A stretch of DNA of 32,732 nt from Verrucomicrobiota bacterium (lineage in GTDB: Bacteria; Verrucomicrobiota; Verrucomicrobiia; Opitutales; Opitutaceae). Positions 16,194 to 23,670 of this stretch are shown here, piece after piece (the first letter of the stretch is position 1; every line of letters begins with the position of its first letter). The translations under genes were made by a program, and so were the position numbers. The stretch is from NCBI GenBank assembly GCA_028293565.1, contig JAQGON010000102.1:1-32732 (forward strand), given 5' to 3'. The notes beneath the pieces are model-generated. The model was not told the origin of the DNA, ran no database searches, and was given only the letters and a program-made list of their open reading frames with translations.

Positions 16194-16967
16194 TCAAACG
16201 AGGTCGAAATCGACCAGCACCGGGCGGTGATCCGAAAGGTAGGCCTTCACCACCTCGCTTTTCGGCTGATGACACATCGGCGGGAGGAAGACAAAATCCA
16301 GCATCCACCGCGGGAGCGGGGACGGGAACGTGCATCCGTCCACCGGATGCAGCGCATAATCCCAATAATCCGAGAGATGGCTCAGCAGCGCTGCCGTGGC
16401 ATCGGGGCTCGTGCCGGGATTGTTGAAGTCGCCGCAGATGAGCGGCGGCACATGCCAGTAGTTGCGGCGCGCGAGCTGTTTCTCGCGCAGCCATGCGAGC
16501 AGCCGGCCCAGCTGACGAATCCGGTGCTCGCGCGAGCTGAAATGAAGGTGGAGATTGACCACGGGCAGGAGGCGTCCGCCGATGTCGAACTCCGCGAAGA
16601 CAAATCCCTTCTCCCCCACGCTCGCCTTGCCGAACGCGATGGTCTCCGTCGCCGCGATCGGATGCCGGGAGAGGAACGCGTTTCCGTAGCTGAGGTTGAG
16701 CAGGCCCTTGCGGCGGTTGTTGATCCCGAACACCGCATGGGGAAAACCGGAATGAAGCCGAAGGTATTCGAGGTGATCGAAATTGCCCGCCCACCGCGAA
16801 CGTTCGTCGATCTCCTGCAGGGCGACGATATCGGGCTTCAGTTGGTCGAGGAGCTTGGCGATCGCGCGGAGGTTCAGCCGCATCCGTCGCTGCGAGGTCA
16901 GTCCCTGGATCGGATTGAGTCCCCGGGCGTGGGCGATATTGAACGTAAGAAGTCGGACCCGCTGCAC
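16194..16967 (-). CDS. Endonuclease/exonuclease/phosphatase (EEP) family protein
   Basis: 257 aa, one EEP domain, with no signal peptide or membrane segment. Motifs in order: LLTFNIAHARG (Asn10), IVALQEIDE (metal-binding Glu52), YGNAFLSRHPI, VVNLHLHF (139-143), LICGDFNNPG (Asp180, Asn182), WMLDFVFLP (Asp224) and YLSDHRPVLVDF (Asp246, His247). All metal and catalytic residues of the DNase I / sphingomyelinase fold are present, so it should be an active Mg-dependent phosphodiesterase or phosphatase. The substrate (nucleic acid, lipid or inositol phosphate) cannot be told. It is divergent from the NTF2-like gene at 17046, 78 bases away. Confidence 0.87.
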   Translation of the reverse strand: MQRVRLLTFNIAHARGLNPIQGLTSQRRMRLNLRAIAKLLDQLKPDIVALQEIDERSRWAGNFDHLEYLRLHSGFPHAVFGINNRRKGLLNLSYGNAFLSRHPIAATETIAFGKASVGEKGFVFAEFDIGGRLLPVVNLHLHFSSREHRIRQLGRLLAWLREKQLARRNYWHVPPLICGDFNNPGTSPDATAALLSHLSDYWDYALHPVDGCTFPSPLPRWMLDFVFLPPMCHQPKSEVVKAYLSDHRPVLVDFDLV

Positions 16968-17045
16968 ACCCGGAGCGTGAAACGCGGTTCGGGAGGGGCA
17001 ACGGCAAAGGCACGAACGCCGCGGCAGCCGGTCTTCAACCCACCC

Positions 17046-17432
17046 ATGAATTCATCCTTGGAAAAAAGAAAAATCCGCACCGTCGTCGCCCGCTGGCTCC
17101 GCGCGTCGTCCGCCGGGCGCGTCGAACAGATCCTGCCCCTGATGGCCGAGGACGTCGTTTTCCTGCGGCCCGGTCACCCGCCGATGCGCGGCCGGGACGC
17201 CTTTGCGAAGAATTTCAGGACCGCGATGCGCTCCGCGCGGTTTTCGGCAAAGTCGACAGTCGAGGAGATCGAGATCCTGGGAGGGTACGCCTACTGCTGG
17301 ATCAATCTGGCAATCTCGATGACGCCCGCAAACGGCGGCGCCACCCACCGCCGGCGAGGCGACATCCTCTCGATCTACCGCAAGGAGCGCGACGGCAGCT
17401 GGGTCCTCTTCCGCGACGCGAACATGTTGTAA
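17046..17432 (+). CDS. SgcJ/EcaC-like NTF2-fold (DUF4440/SnoaL-like) protein
   Basis: 128 aa from ATG 17046; the frame is open much further upstream, but that part lies antisense to the EEP gene. The pattern is that of small NTF2-like proteins: an N-terminal helix (RTVVARWLRASSAGRVEQIL), LMAEDVVFLRPGHPPMRGRDAF, a strand region VEEIEILGGYAYCWINL, and the C-terminal RRGDILSIYRKERDGSW followed by RDANML, which is characteristic of the SgcJ/EcaC group. Members are cytosolic and mostly uncharacterised; some act as isomerases or hydrolases on small molecules. No substrate can be inferred. Confidence 0.82.
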   Translation: MNSSLEKRKIRTVVARWLRASSAGRVEQILPLMAEDVVFLRPGHPPMRGRDAFAKNFRTAMRSARFSAKSTVEEIEILGGYAYCWINLAISMTPANGGATHRRRGDILSIYRKERDGSWVLFRDANML

Positions 17433-17896
17433 TCAGCGGATGGTGCGCGTCTCCGCACTGCGAGCCCCTCCGATTTTCGCAGAAGCAGCGCCGGGAACAA
17501 CGAATCAGATCTCGGATTGTCCTGGGTATTTCTCCTGTAAAAACTACCGCCGAGTTTGGTCGAATTCGGCAAAACGAGAAACTCGCGGGTTGCGGTAAGC
17601 CCGGAGGTGGAGCGCATTGTCGCAGACCCCGAGCTTGTCGACGGGCCCTCGATGCGCTGGCGGCGATTCCGGAGGTGGAGCGCATTGCCCTCAATGCGCT
17701 GGCGGTGCGAGCGGACCTTGGTGGTCGACGGAGCGTCCAACGCGTTGAGACCCGTTCGACAAGCTCAGGGTCTGCGACAACGCATTCCAACCGCGGAAGC
17801 CGTATCATTACCGAACAACACAATCGCGTGCGTTCGCTTTTCATCACGGAACTGTGGCCCCGGGCGGCCCACTATAACCGGGAACTTTCTATCCTC
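17433..17896. other. 464-bp gene-free stretch with repeats
   Basis: No convincing gene: frames on both strands overlap, lack family similarity and give low-complexity Arg/Ser-rich products. The middle (17601-17777) is a mosaic of direct and inverted repeats, listed separately. The last 100 bases precede the coiled-coil gene and are less GC-rich, so they probably hold its promoter, though I cannot place one. Confidence 0.5.
17601..17777. repeat. REP-like repeat mosaic
   Basis: A 19-base direct repeat CCGGAGGTGGAGCGCATTG occurs at 17601-17619 and 17669-17687. ATGCGCTGGCGG occurs at 17652-17663 and 17694-17705. A 9-bp stem AGCGCATTG/CAATGCGCT (17679-17687 with 17692-17700) has a 4-base loop. 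A 25-base inverted pair joins 17621-17645 to 17752-17777 and contains GAGCTTGTCGA / TTCGACAAGCTCAGG, a motif recalled as a common dispersed palindromic repeat in many bacterial genomes. Confidence 0.65.
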
Positions 17897-18505
17897 ATGA
17901 ATGCAAATACTTCACCACTTATGAAAGAAACCGACGTGGTGGTCCGGACTCGTCGCAGTCCGGTCCTTTCCATTGTCGTCGCCCTGTTAGCCGTCGCCCT
18001 GGTCGCAATCGTCATTTCCGGTCGCGGACGCATGCGCGTCCGGGATCGCGCCGCCTCCGAAAGCGCGGCGCAGCTGGCGCAGAGCCGTTCGGAAGCGACC
18101 CAGCTCCAGGCGCAGCTCGGAGCCGCCAAGACCAGCGCCGATTCGCTGCAAAAGGAACTCGATGCCGCGCGCACGAACGCCAAGAACCTCCAGGCGGAGA
18201 TCGACCAGTCGAAGACGTCCTCCGCCGACCTGCAGAAACAGCTCGACGCCGCGAAGTCTGAAAACTCGACGCTGAACGACCGCGCCACCGAGGCGACCCG
18301 CCGCTACGGCGAGCTGCAGAGCCAGGTTCAGGCGAACGAAGGCGCGTCCACCGCGCTGCAGACCCAGCTCGACCAGGCGAAGGCCGATGCGACGCAGCTG
18401 CAGAGCCAGTTGACCGAAGCCAACAACAAGGCGTCGGACATGGAAGCCCGCGCGAAAAAAGCCGAGAGCGACCTGGCCGCAGCGACGTCGAAGCGCCGGA
18501 GATAA
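17897..18505 (+). CDS. Single-pass membrane protein with long coiled coil
   Basis: 202 aa. A short N-terminal tail is followed by one membrane helix (residues about 22-42, VLSIVVALLAVALVAIVI) and a short basic segment (GRGRMRVRDR). The rest is an uninterrupted coiled coil of Ala/Gln/Leu/Lys/Asp heptads (ATQLQAQLGAAKTSADSLQK, NLQAEIDQ, LQKQLDAAK, LQTQLDQAKADATQLQSQL), ending with a basic KRRR. Heptads repeat at about 21-28 residues, suggesting internal duplication. Start: ATG 17897; Met at 17921 is an alternative and neither has a clear Shine-Dalgarno. The helix with a basic C-terminal flank leaves orientation uncertain. No known family; a structural or envelope role is a guess. Confidence 0.65.
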   Translation: MNANTSPLMKETDVVVRTRRSPVLSIVVALLAVALVAIVISGRGRMRVRDRAASESAAQLAQSRSEATQLQAQLGAAKTSADSLQKELDAARTNAKNLQAEIDQSKTSSADLQKQLDAAKSENSTLNDRATEATRRYGELQSQVQANEGASTALQTQLDQAKADATQLQSQLTEANNKASDMEARAKKAESDLAAATSKRRR

Positions 18506-18572
18506 TCCTGTCGGCACTGGAACCGCGAGACTCCGGCGACGGGAATCGTCGGCGGAGTTGATTCGCGCGAGC

Positions 18573-18586
18573 GTGACGTGCGTCAC
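18573..18586. promoter_or_regulatory. GTGA-N6-TCAC palindrome (CRP/FNR-family-like site)
   Basis: GTGACGTGCGTCAC is a perfect inverted repeat with a 2-base centre and matches the core GTGA-N6-TCAC of CRP-type binding sites. No gene start lies close downstream, so a role in activation is doubtful. It may equally be a hairpin after the coiled-coil gene. Confidence 0.25.
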
Positions 18587-18643
18587 AGACGAGGAAGTGG
18601 TCGCACAGGACTCAGCATGGAATCGTGGGAGGAAGCATTCGGA

Positions 18644-18780
18644 TTTTGAACAGAAGGCAGCAAAGGGAACGAAGTGCCTCCAGCCTGCTCGAAACAAACA
18701 CTCTGACTGTGGTCCGAAAGAAACGAAGGCTTCGATCAAACCGGAACCGCTTCGTTGCCTTCATTGCCTTCTGTTCAAAA
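18644..18780. repeat. 137-bp inverted-repeat element with 31-bp arms (MITE-like)
   Basis: The left arm 18644-18674 starts TTTTGAACAGAAGGCAGC. The reverse complement of the right arm (18750-18780) starts TTTTGAACAGAAGGCAAT. The arms agree at about 27 of 31 positions, and similarity extends a few bases outward (CGGA / CGAATT). The interior has no open frame for a transposase, and no clear target-site duplication was seen. Confidence 0.65.
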
Positions 18781-18950
18781 AATTCGGGGCCATCTGCCAG
18801 TGGGCCGTTCCGCAGCGCGTTGAGGCAGCGCACTCACCCGACGAGCCGGAAGCGTCCGTCAGGGGAGGGGCACATTTTTCGCCGCGTCCTCCCAAGGAGG
18901 AAGGGATTGACAGCGCCAGACCGGCTCGCGACCTTCGCCGGCTCTTTACG

Positions 18951-19027
18951 GCGGTCATAGCTCAGTTGGTTAGAGCACAAGATTGTGAATCTTGGGGTCG
19001 CGGGTTCGAGTCCCGTTGGCCGCCCCA
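18951..19027 (+). tRNA. tRNA-His (anticodon GTG)
   Basis: A full cloverleaf of 77 nt including an encoded CCA. The acceptor stem GCGGTCA pairs with TGGCCGC (one G-U pair). The D-arm is GCTCAGTTGGTTAGAGC. The anticodon stem CAAGA/TCTTG encloses loop TTGTGAA with anticodon GTG at 18985-18987. The T-arm is CGGGTTCGAGTCCCG. The base before G1 (18950) is G and the discriminator (19024) is C, giving the G-1:C73 pair that identifies histidine tRNAs. This supports the anticodon call independently. Confidence 0.97.
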
Positions 19028-19121
19028 TCTTAGGTGTCGATCACCAACACGTGGAATTCCGGGCGGCCCGCGCTGAGCGGGGCTTGGCTTGGTCAGACCG
19101 GTTTATGGGAGACCTAAGGTC

Positions 19122-20009
19122 TCAGCGACGGGTCACAGCAACCCGGGGCGTCGTCCGGCGCGCGGCCATCACAAGCGCCTGCGGGCTGAGCGCAGGCGAA
19201 GCGTCGGCTCCTCGTTCCGGCCCGCCGTCCTCGACGCCGGCGTCTTCCGGATCATACGGGAAATCGCGGAGGAAACTTCCGAACTCCACCAGCTCGAACC
19301 GGCCGTCCCAGTGTTCCACCAGGGCCGTCAACGACTCCACCCAGTCGCCGGAATTCAGGTAGTGCACCTCCCCCAGCATCTTGTCCGCAGGCGTGTGGAT
19401 GTGCCCGCACATCACGCCGGTGCAGCCGCGGTCGCGCGCCAGCTGCGCCAGCTGGACCTCGAACTTTGAAATGTGGCTCACCGCCGACTTCACCCGCGCC
19501 TTGATCGCCCGGCTCAACGACCAGTACTCCTGCCCGCGCCAGGCGCGCCAGGAATTGTACAGCCGGTTCAGCCGGCGCAGCGCCCGGTAACCCCAGTCGC
19601 CCAGATGCGCCAAAAACACGAAATTCCGCGTGATCGTGTCGAACACGTCGCCGTGGAGCACGAGATACCGGCCGCGCAGTCCTTCGTGCACGTGGTCCTC
19701 GACGATCCGCAGGTTTTCAAAGTCCAGCGGGAGAAACGAACTCATGATGTCGTCGTGATTCCCGCGCAGATAGATGATCTGCGTCCCCTGCTTCTCCATT
19801 TTCTTGAGGACAATCCTGACAAAGCGCGTCTCGTTCGTCGTCCAGCTGCCGCCGCGGCGCAGCTGCCAGGCGTCGATGATGTCCCCGTTCAGGATCAGGG
19901 TCTCGCAACGCACCGCCCGCAGGAAATGATTCACCTCGCGCACCTTCGCGTCGGGCGTGCCGAGGTGGACGTCCGAGATGATGACCGTGCGGACGCGCAG
20001 TTTTTTCAT
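19122..20009 (-). CDS. Calcineurin-like phosphoesterase, PlcP / LpxH-like
   Basis: 295 aa. All metallophosphoesterase motifs are present: SDVHLG (D13, H15), NGDIID (D43), RGNHDD (N84, H85), VLHGDVFD (H119) and CGHIHTP (H203, H205). The pattern YWSLSRAIKARVKSAV, SKFEVQL, and NSGDWVESLTALVEH with DGRFELVEF is that of proteins annotated UDP-2,3-diacylglucosamine diphosphatase, which includes the rhizobial and marine PlcP phospholipase C that splits phospholipids to diacylglycerol under phosphate stress. This is remembered family resemblance, not an alignment. Its start overlaps the stop of the diacylglycerol kinase gene (ATGA) and it is last in a four-gene operon with two glycosyltransferases, which favours a lipid role. 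Residues beyond about 245 form an acidic, then basic, tail. Confidence 0.8.
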   Translation of the reverse strand: MKKLRVRTVIISDVHLGTPDAKVREVNHFLRAVRCETLILNGDIIDAWQLRRGGSWTTNETRFVRIVLKKMEKQGTQIIYLRGNHDDIMSSFLPLDFENLRIVEDHVHEGLRGRYLVLHGDVFDTITRNFVFLAHLGDWGYRALRRLNRLYNSWRAWRGQEYWSLSRAIKARVKSAVSHISKFEVQLAQLARDRGCTGVMCGHIHTPADKMLGEVHYLNSGDWVESLTALVEHWDGRFELVEFGSFLRDFPYDPEDAGVEDGGPERGADASPALSPQALVMAARRTTPRVAVTRR

Positions 20010-20998
20010 GGCCGGGAAAATCGCAGCGCCTCGGCGCCGACGGGCGGAAGTCCGCGCAGTCCACCCACGTCCGCCGCCGCTTCCGCCAGATTCTCCGGCT
20101 CCCGCGCGGGTACGCGACAGCCCGACGGCACCGTGATGCGGAGGCTGCGCGGCCGCACGACCACCTCGATGCTGGCGGAGGTCTCGTGGGTTTCCCCGTC
20201 CGTGTGGATCAGTCCGGGCCCCGCGCGCTCGATGAGAAAGCGATCCCCGCGCATGCGCGTCACCCGGCGACTCCGGTCAATCGTCCCCAGAAACAGTCGC
20301 ACCGCGAGCGGCAACGCCGACAGGAGCCCGACCGAGTGCACGACGATCAGGTCAAACACGCCGTCGTCGACCGTCGCTCCCGGCGCAATGTAGGCCCGAT
20401 TGCCATATTGGTCGGAATTCGCCACCGCGATGAGCGACATTTCGAAACACTTCCGGCGGATCCCGTGAACGACGCACCGCTCCATCCGGTGTTTCATCAG
20501 CGCGCGCGATCCCGTGACCGCGTAAGCCAGGAGTCCGCGGCGCACCAGCCGGTTGAAGGAACGGCTGATCTCGGCGTCGAAGCCGAGCCCCATCACGTTG
20601 AAAAAGGGATGCCCGTTGGCCACGCCCGTGTCGATCGTCACGTCCCGGTGCCCCGGACCCGCGAGCAGCATCAGCGCGGCGCGCGGCGAGGTGGGGATGC
20701 CCAAATGAAGCGCCAGCCCGTTTCCCGAGCCGCACGGGACCAGGGCCAGCGCGGCCGCCGTCCCGGTGACCGCCTGCGCGACTTCGTTCATGGTGCCGTC
20801 GCCCCCGACCGCGACGATTCGCTCGCAGCCGCGGGAAATCGCCGCGCGCGCCAGCAGCGTGGCGTGGCCCGGCGCCTCGGTGGAGACCAGTTCCGCGTCC
20901 AGCTGGTGGGCGGCGATGAAGCTCCGGATCGCCGGGACCAGCCAGGGCCGGCGCCGGTTTTTTCCGGAACACGGGTTGAAGACAAAACAGGTTTTCAT
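20006..20998 (-). CDS. Diacylglycerol/lipid kinase family protein, copy 2
   Basis: 330 aa from ATG 20998, which overlaps the stop of the upstream glycosyltransferase (ATGA). Motifs: FVFNPCSGKNRR (5-16), VAVGGDGTMNEV (62-73, GGDGT at 65-69), VPCGSGNGLALHLG (87-100), GLGFDAEISRSFNRL, NSDQYGNRAYIAPGA and GLIHTDGETHE, all typical of the DagK/YegS family, which makes phosphatidic acid from diacylglycerol and ATP. Unlike copy 1 (11876-12766) it keeps the usual GSGNG. Within this operon it could return diacylglycerol to phospholipid synthesis, opposing the glycosyltransferases. The frame continues upstream of 20998 only as a shadow of the glycosyltransferase. Confidence 0.9.
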   Translation of the reverse strand: MKTCFVFNPCSGKNRRRPWLVPAIRSFIAAHQLDAELVSTEAPGHATLLARAAISRGCERIVAVGGDGTMNEVAQAVTGTAAALALVPCGSGNGLALHLGIPTSPRAALMLLAGPGHRDVTIDTGVANGHPFFNVMGLGFDAEISRSFNRLVRRGLLAYAVTGSRALMKHRMERCVVHGIRRKCFEMSLIAVANSDQYGNRAYIAPGATVDDGVFDLIVVHSVGLLSALPLAVRLFLGTIDRSRRVTRMRGDRFLIERAGPGLIHTDGETHETSASIEVVVRPRSLRITVPSGCRVPAREPENLAEAAADVGGLRGLPPVGAEALRFSRP

Positions 20999-22206
20999 CG
21001 GACCGCCGCGGGTTTGAGGGAAAGCGGCACCCGGTTCGCAGCCGGATCGAGCGCCCCCGCTCCGATCCCGGCTCCAACTCGAACGCGCTCGAGGACCTGT
21101 TCGACAATCGCCTCGGCGGCGTTCGGCCGCGCCAGCCGATCGAGCGCGCCGCGCCATTTGCTCCAGACGCGACCCTGGTCGGCAAACGCGCTCCGGCACG
21201 CCTCCAGCACGGCAGTGGGCGTTTCCGCCAGGGCTCCGACTCCATGCCGGCGGAGCAGCTCGTAATTGCCCTCCTCCTGCCCGGGAACGATTTGGTTCAC
21301 GATCATCGGACAGCGCGCCGCGATCGCCTCCTGGGTCGTCGCGCCGCCGGCCTTGCTGATCACGACGTGGTGCGTGAGCAGGAGCCGCGGGATCAGGTCG
21401 GTCCAGCCGAGGATCGAGGTCGGCCGCGTGCGGGAGGTCGCCAGCTTCTGCAGACGGCGGCGGAGCGCGACGTCCTTTCCGACCGCGCAGGTGATGTCCC
21501 AGCCGGATTCCTCGAGCAGCAGGCGGGCCGTGAGTTCCGCGCCGCGCGTGCCCGAGTTGATGATATAAAGCACCCGCGGCGCCCCGGGCGCCCGCGCCGG
21601 ATGCGGCGGCCGCGACAGCGGCGGAGGCGTGAGGTTCGGATTGTCGCGGAAGAAAGCCGGCGTCGGAAAACCGCACGCATGGAGCCGCGACGCCTCGACC
21701 CCGACGCTGCGCATGATCTCCGCGGACGCGTCGTTCGGCACGAACCACGCGTCGCACTGCGCCCGCCACCACAGCGAATTGATGCTGATCGAATCCGTCA
21801 CGATGTTGAAATGCGGCACCGGCGCGATCCGACCTTGGTGAGCCAAACGCTCCATCATGAAGGCATACACCGGATAGGTGCTGCACACCGCCACCGGACG
21901 CTCGCGCCGGATCACTTGCGCCAGGAGCTCCATTTCCCGCCACATGGACCACAGCGCGGACGGCAGGATCTCCGAACGGTCGACCCATTGATAGAAACGG
22001 CTCCACAGGTGCGGCGTGCGGTTGATCATCCCGATGTAGCCCTTCCGCAGCACCCGGTTCAGCCGCGGCGAGGCCATGGAAAAAATGTCCGCGGTCATCG
22101 CCGCGCCGGGGGAAATCACCTGGTTGAACGCCTCCTCCAGGTTTCGCGCGGCGGCGTTGTGCCCTTCGCCAAAGCCGGCGGTCAGGATCAGGATTCGGGA
22201 TTTCAT
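20995..22206 (-). CDS. MGDG-synthase-like glycosyltransferase (GT28 type)
   Basis: 403 aa from ATG 22206, overlapping the stop of the GT4 gene. The N-terminus ILILTAGFGEGHNAAARNL is the MGDG_synth-type start (a GxGH motif that binds the acceptor lipid side). The C-terminal half has VLYIINSGTRGAE and the nucleotide-sugar site VVISKAGGATTQEAIA, then CPMIVNQIVPGQEEGN, a motif characteristic of diacylglycerol galactosyl/glucosyltransferases and their MurG relatives. It should transfer a hexose from a UDP-sugar to diacylglycerol at the membrane surface, giving a phosphate-free glycolipid. The sugar is not predictable. Second gene of the operon 23360 to 19122. Confidence 0.85.
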   Translation of the reverse strand: MKSRILILTAGFGEGHNAAARNLEEAFNQVISPGAAMTADIFSMASPRLNRVLRKGYIGMINRTPHLWSRFYQWVDRSEILPSALWSMWREMELLAQVIRRERPVAVCSTYPVYAFMMERLAHQGRIAPVPHFNIVTDSISINSLWWRAQCDAWFVPNDASAEIMRSVGVEASRLHACGFPTPAFFRDNPNLTPPPLSRPPHPARAPGAPRVLYIINSGTRGAELTARLLLEESGWDITCAVGKDVALRRRLQKLATSRTRPTSILGWTDLIPRLLLTHHVVISKAGGATTQEAIAARCPMIVNQIVPGQEEGNYELLRRHGVGALAETPTAVLEACRSAFADQGRVWSKWRGALDRLARPNAAEAIVEQVLERVRVGAGIGAGALDPAANRVPLSLKPAAVR

Positions 22207-23360
22207 GCGAAGGCGGGTTTCGGGGTGGAGGTGATCTGGGTGAGCTCGGAGAGGTCCTGCTCGAAGCGGACCACCACCCGCTCCCACGACTGCGTTTCGA
22301 CAGTGGCGCGCGCAGCCGCCCCGAGGCGGGCGCGAAGAACAGGCTCGGTTGCAAGGCGCACGGCGGCGGCGGTCAGGCCGTCCGCATCGTGGCTTGGTAC
22401 GGACAATCCGTTTTCTCCCGAGCGCACGAACTGCCGCGCGGCCGCGTAGTCGAAGCCTGCCACGGCGAGGCCGCTCGCCATCGCCTCGGTCAGCACATTG
22501 CCGAACGTCTCGGTCAAGCTGGCGTGGACATAGATGTCCGCCGACGCGTAATAGCGGCCGATCTCCGGCCGCAAAAAGAATCCCGCAAAAACGCAGCCGG
22601 GATTTTCCGCCATCAGCCGCGCCTTCAGCGGGCCGTCGCCCGCGAGCACAAACCGCGTCCGCGGATTCGCCGTCCGCATCGCCGCATAGATCCGGCACAG
22701 GAGACCGTAATTTTTCTCGGGCGCCATGCGTCCGACGTGCAGCACCACGGGATCGCCGGGCCCGGCCCCCCAGCTCCGGCGCAACTCCGCGCTGCGCAGC
22801 CCGGGATCGAAATGCCGCAGGTCAACCCCGCGCGAAAGCACCGCCAGGTCGCGAAAGCCCTGGCGCTCGAGTTCGCCGGCGAGTTCGCGCGTGGGCACGA
22901 AGGTCCGCCGCGTCCGGTTGTGGACGCGCCGCAGCCACGCCAGGACGAGAGGGTGAAGCAGGCCGAAGCCATAGTCTCCGGCGTAGGCGTGGAAATTCGT
23001 GTGGAAGCTCGAGGTCACGGGAATGCCCAGCGAACGCGCCGCCGTGATTGCCGACGCGCCGAGCGGGCCCTCGGTCACGACGTGCACCAGATCCGGGCGG
23101 TTTTCCGTCCATCGCTTCCGCAGCGTTCCCCTGGCCGGAAAACCCAGCCGGAGGAGCGGATAACCCGGGATCGGCCATCCCGGCAGAAAAACTTCCGCGA
23201 ACCCGCCGCGGATGGAATCGCGCGGCAGATCGTCGCGCCTTGGCCGATAGACCGTGACGTCATGCCCGCGGCGGGCCAGCTCGCCGGCGATCACGCCGAA
23301 CGTCATCGCCACGCCGTTCACCTCGGGAGGAAAGGTTTCGGTGACGATGGCCAGTTTCAC
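22203..23360 (-). CDS. GT4 (GT-B fold) glycosyltransferase, probably lipid or mannosyl acting
   Basis: 385 aa from GTG 23360; no Shine-Dalgarno is visible. The start KLAIVTETFPPEVNGVAMTF is that of family 4 enzymes of the MgtA/PimB/SQD2 kind. It is followed by HVVTEGPLG, SSFHTNFHAY, LSRGVDLRHFDP, VVLHVGRMAPEKN (start of the donor-binding domain), LAGDGPLK and the GT4 signature SLTETFGNVLTEAMASGLAV, where the two Glu contact the nucleotide sugar. It acts in the cytosol or at the membrane. As first gene of an operon with an MGDG-synthase-like enzyme, a lipid kinase and a PlcP-like esterase, a glycolipid product is likely (inference). A general alpha-mannosyltransferase is the main alternative. 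Confidence 0.85.
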   Translation of the reverse strand: MKLAIVTETFPPEVNGVAMTFGVIAGELARRGHDVTVYRPRRDDLPRDSIRGGFAEVFLPGWPIPGYPLLRLGFPARGTLRKRWTENRPDLVHVVTEGPLGASAITAARSLGIPVTSSFHTNFHAYAGDYGFGLLHPLVLAWLRRVHNRTRRTFVPTRELAGELERQGFRDLAVLSRGVDLRHFDPGLRSAELRRSWGAGPGDPVVLHVGRMAPEKNYGLLCRIYAAMRTANPRTRFVLAGDGPLKARLMAENPGCVFAGFFLRPEIGRYYASADIYVHASLTETFGNVLTEAMASGLAVAGFDYAAARQFVRSGENGLSVPSHDADGLTAAAVRLATEPVLRARLGAAARATVETQSWERVVVRFEQDLSELTQITSTPKPAFA

Positions 23361-23670
23361 GTCAGGCGGCGGATTGGCGGGAAGGGTTCGAAGTTATTCA
23401 CAAAATCTACCCGGCACGCGTGCCGCTTGCGTGGCGTCCCGGTGACAATCCGGCAAACTCATGCGCGCCGAAGCCTGGGCAATGCCCTGGATTTCGAGCT
23501 CATGACTCAGCCCGCCCCAAAGAGTTGATCGAGCGCATGCGGCGCCCGCCGCGACGCGGTGGGGCCCGGCCCCTTCAGGCGTCGGGGGTAAAATGTAACA
23601 TTCCGAACATTGCGACCCGGCCGGTTCTCTCGTAACACTACCGCGCCGTCAGTCCACCCTCTCCCCCGCC
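23361..23670. promoter_or_regulatory. Divergent intergenic region upstream of the glycolipid operon
   Basis: 310 bases between the GTG of the GT4 gene and the ATG at 23671. It carries a perfect 14-bp palindrome CGGCACGCGTGCCG at 23412-23425, about 52 bases before the operon start. Close to the plus-strand gene lies a 9-base direct repeat, AACATTCCG AACATTGCG. TTGCGA and TAACAC 17 bases apart could be a poor promoter for the plus-strand gene. No two-unit Pho box of the E. coli type is visible on the operon side. Confidence 0.4.

Larger units (their letters stand above)
18506..18950. other. 445-bp gene-free stretch before tRNA-His
   Basis: No credible protein gene. It contains a GTGA-N6-TCAC palindrome (18573-18586), a 137-bp inverted repeat element (18644-18780) and, just before the tRNA, TTGACA at 18907-18912, which could be the -35 box of the tRNA promoter. 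The matching -10 is poor. Base composition in the middle is clearly less GC-rich than the neighbouring genes. Confidence 0.5.

Noticed and set aside
18558-19076. 172-codon frame spanning the inverted repeat and tRNA-His
   Set aside because: It crosses a tRNA gene and a palindromic element and has no recognisable protein features.
21001-22354. Upstream extension of the diacylglycerol kinase frame inside the glycosyltransferase
   Set aside because: The kinase family N-terminus begins at ATG 20998; the extension is a frame-shadow of the glycosyltransferase.
23426-23470. E. coli-type Pho box upstream of the glycolipid operon
   Set aside because: Only one TTGTCAC half (complement of 23442-23448) is seen; the unit 11 bases on does not match.
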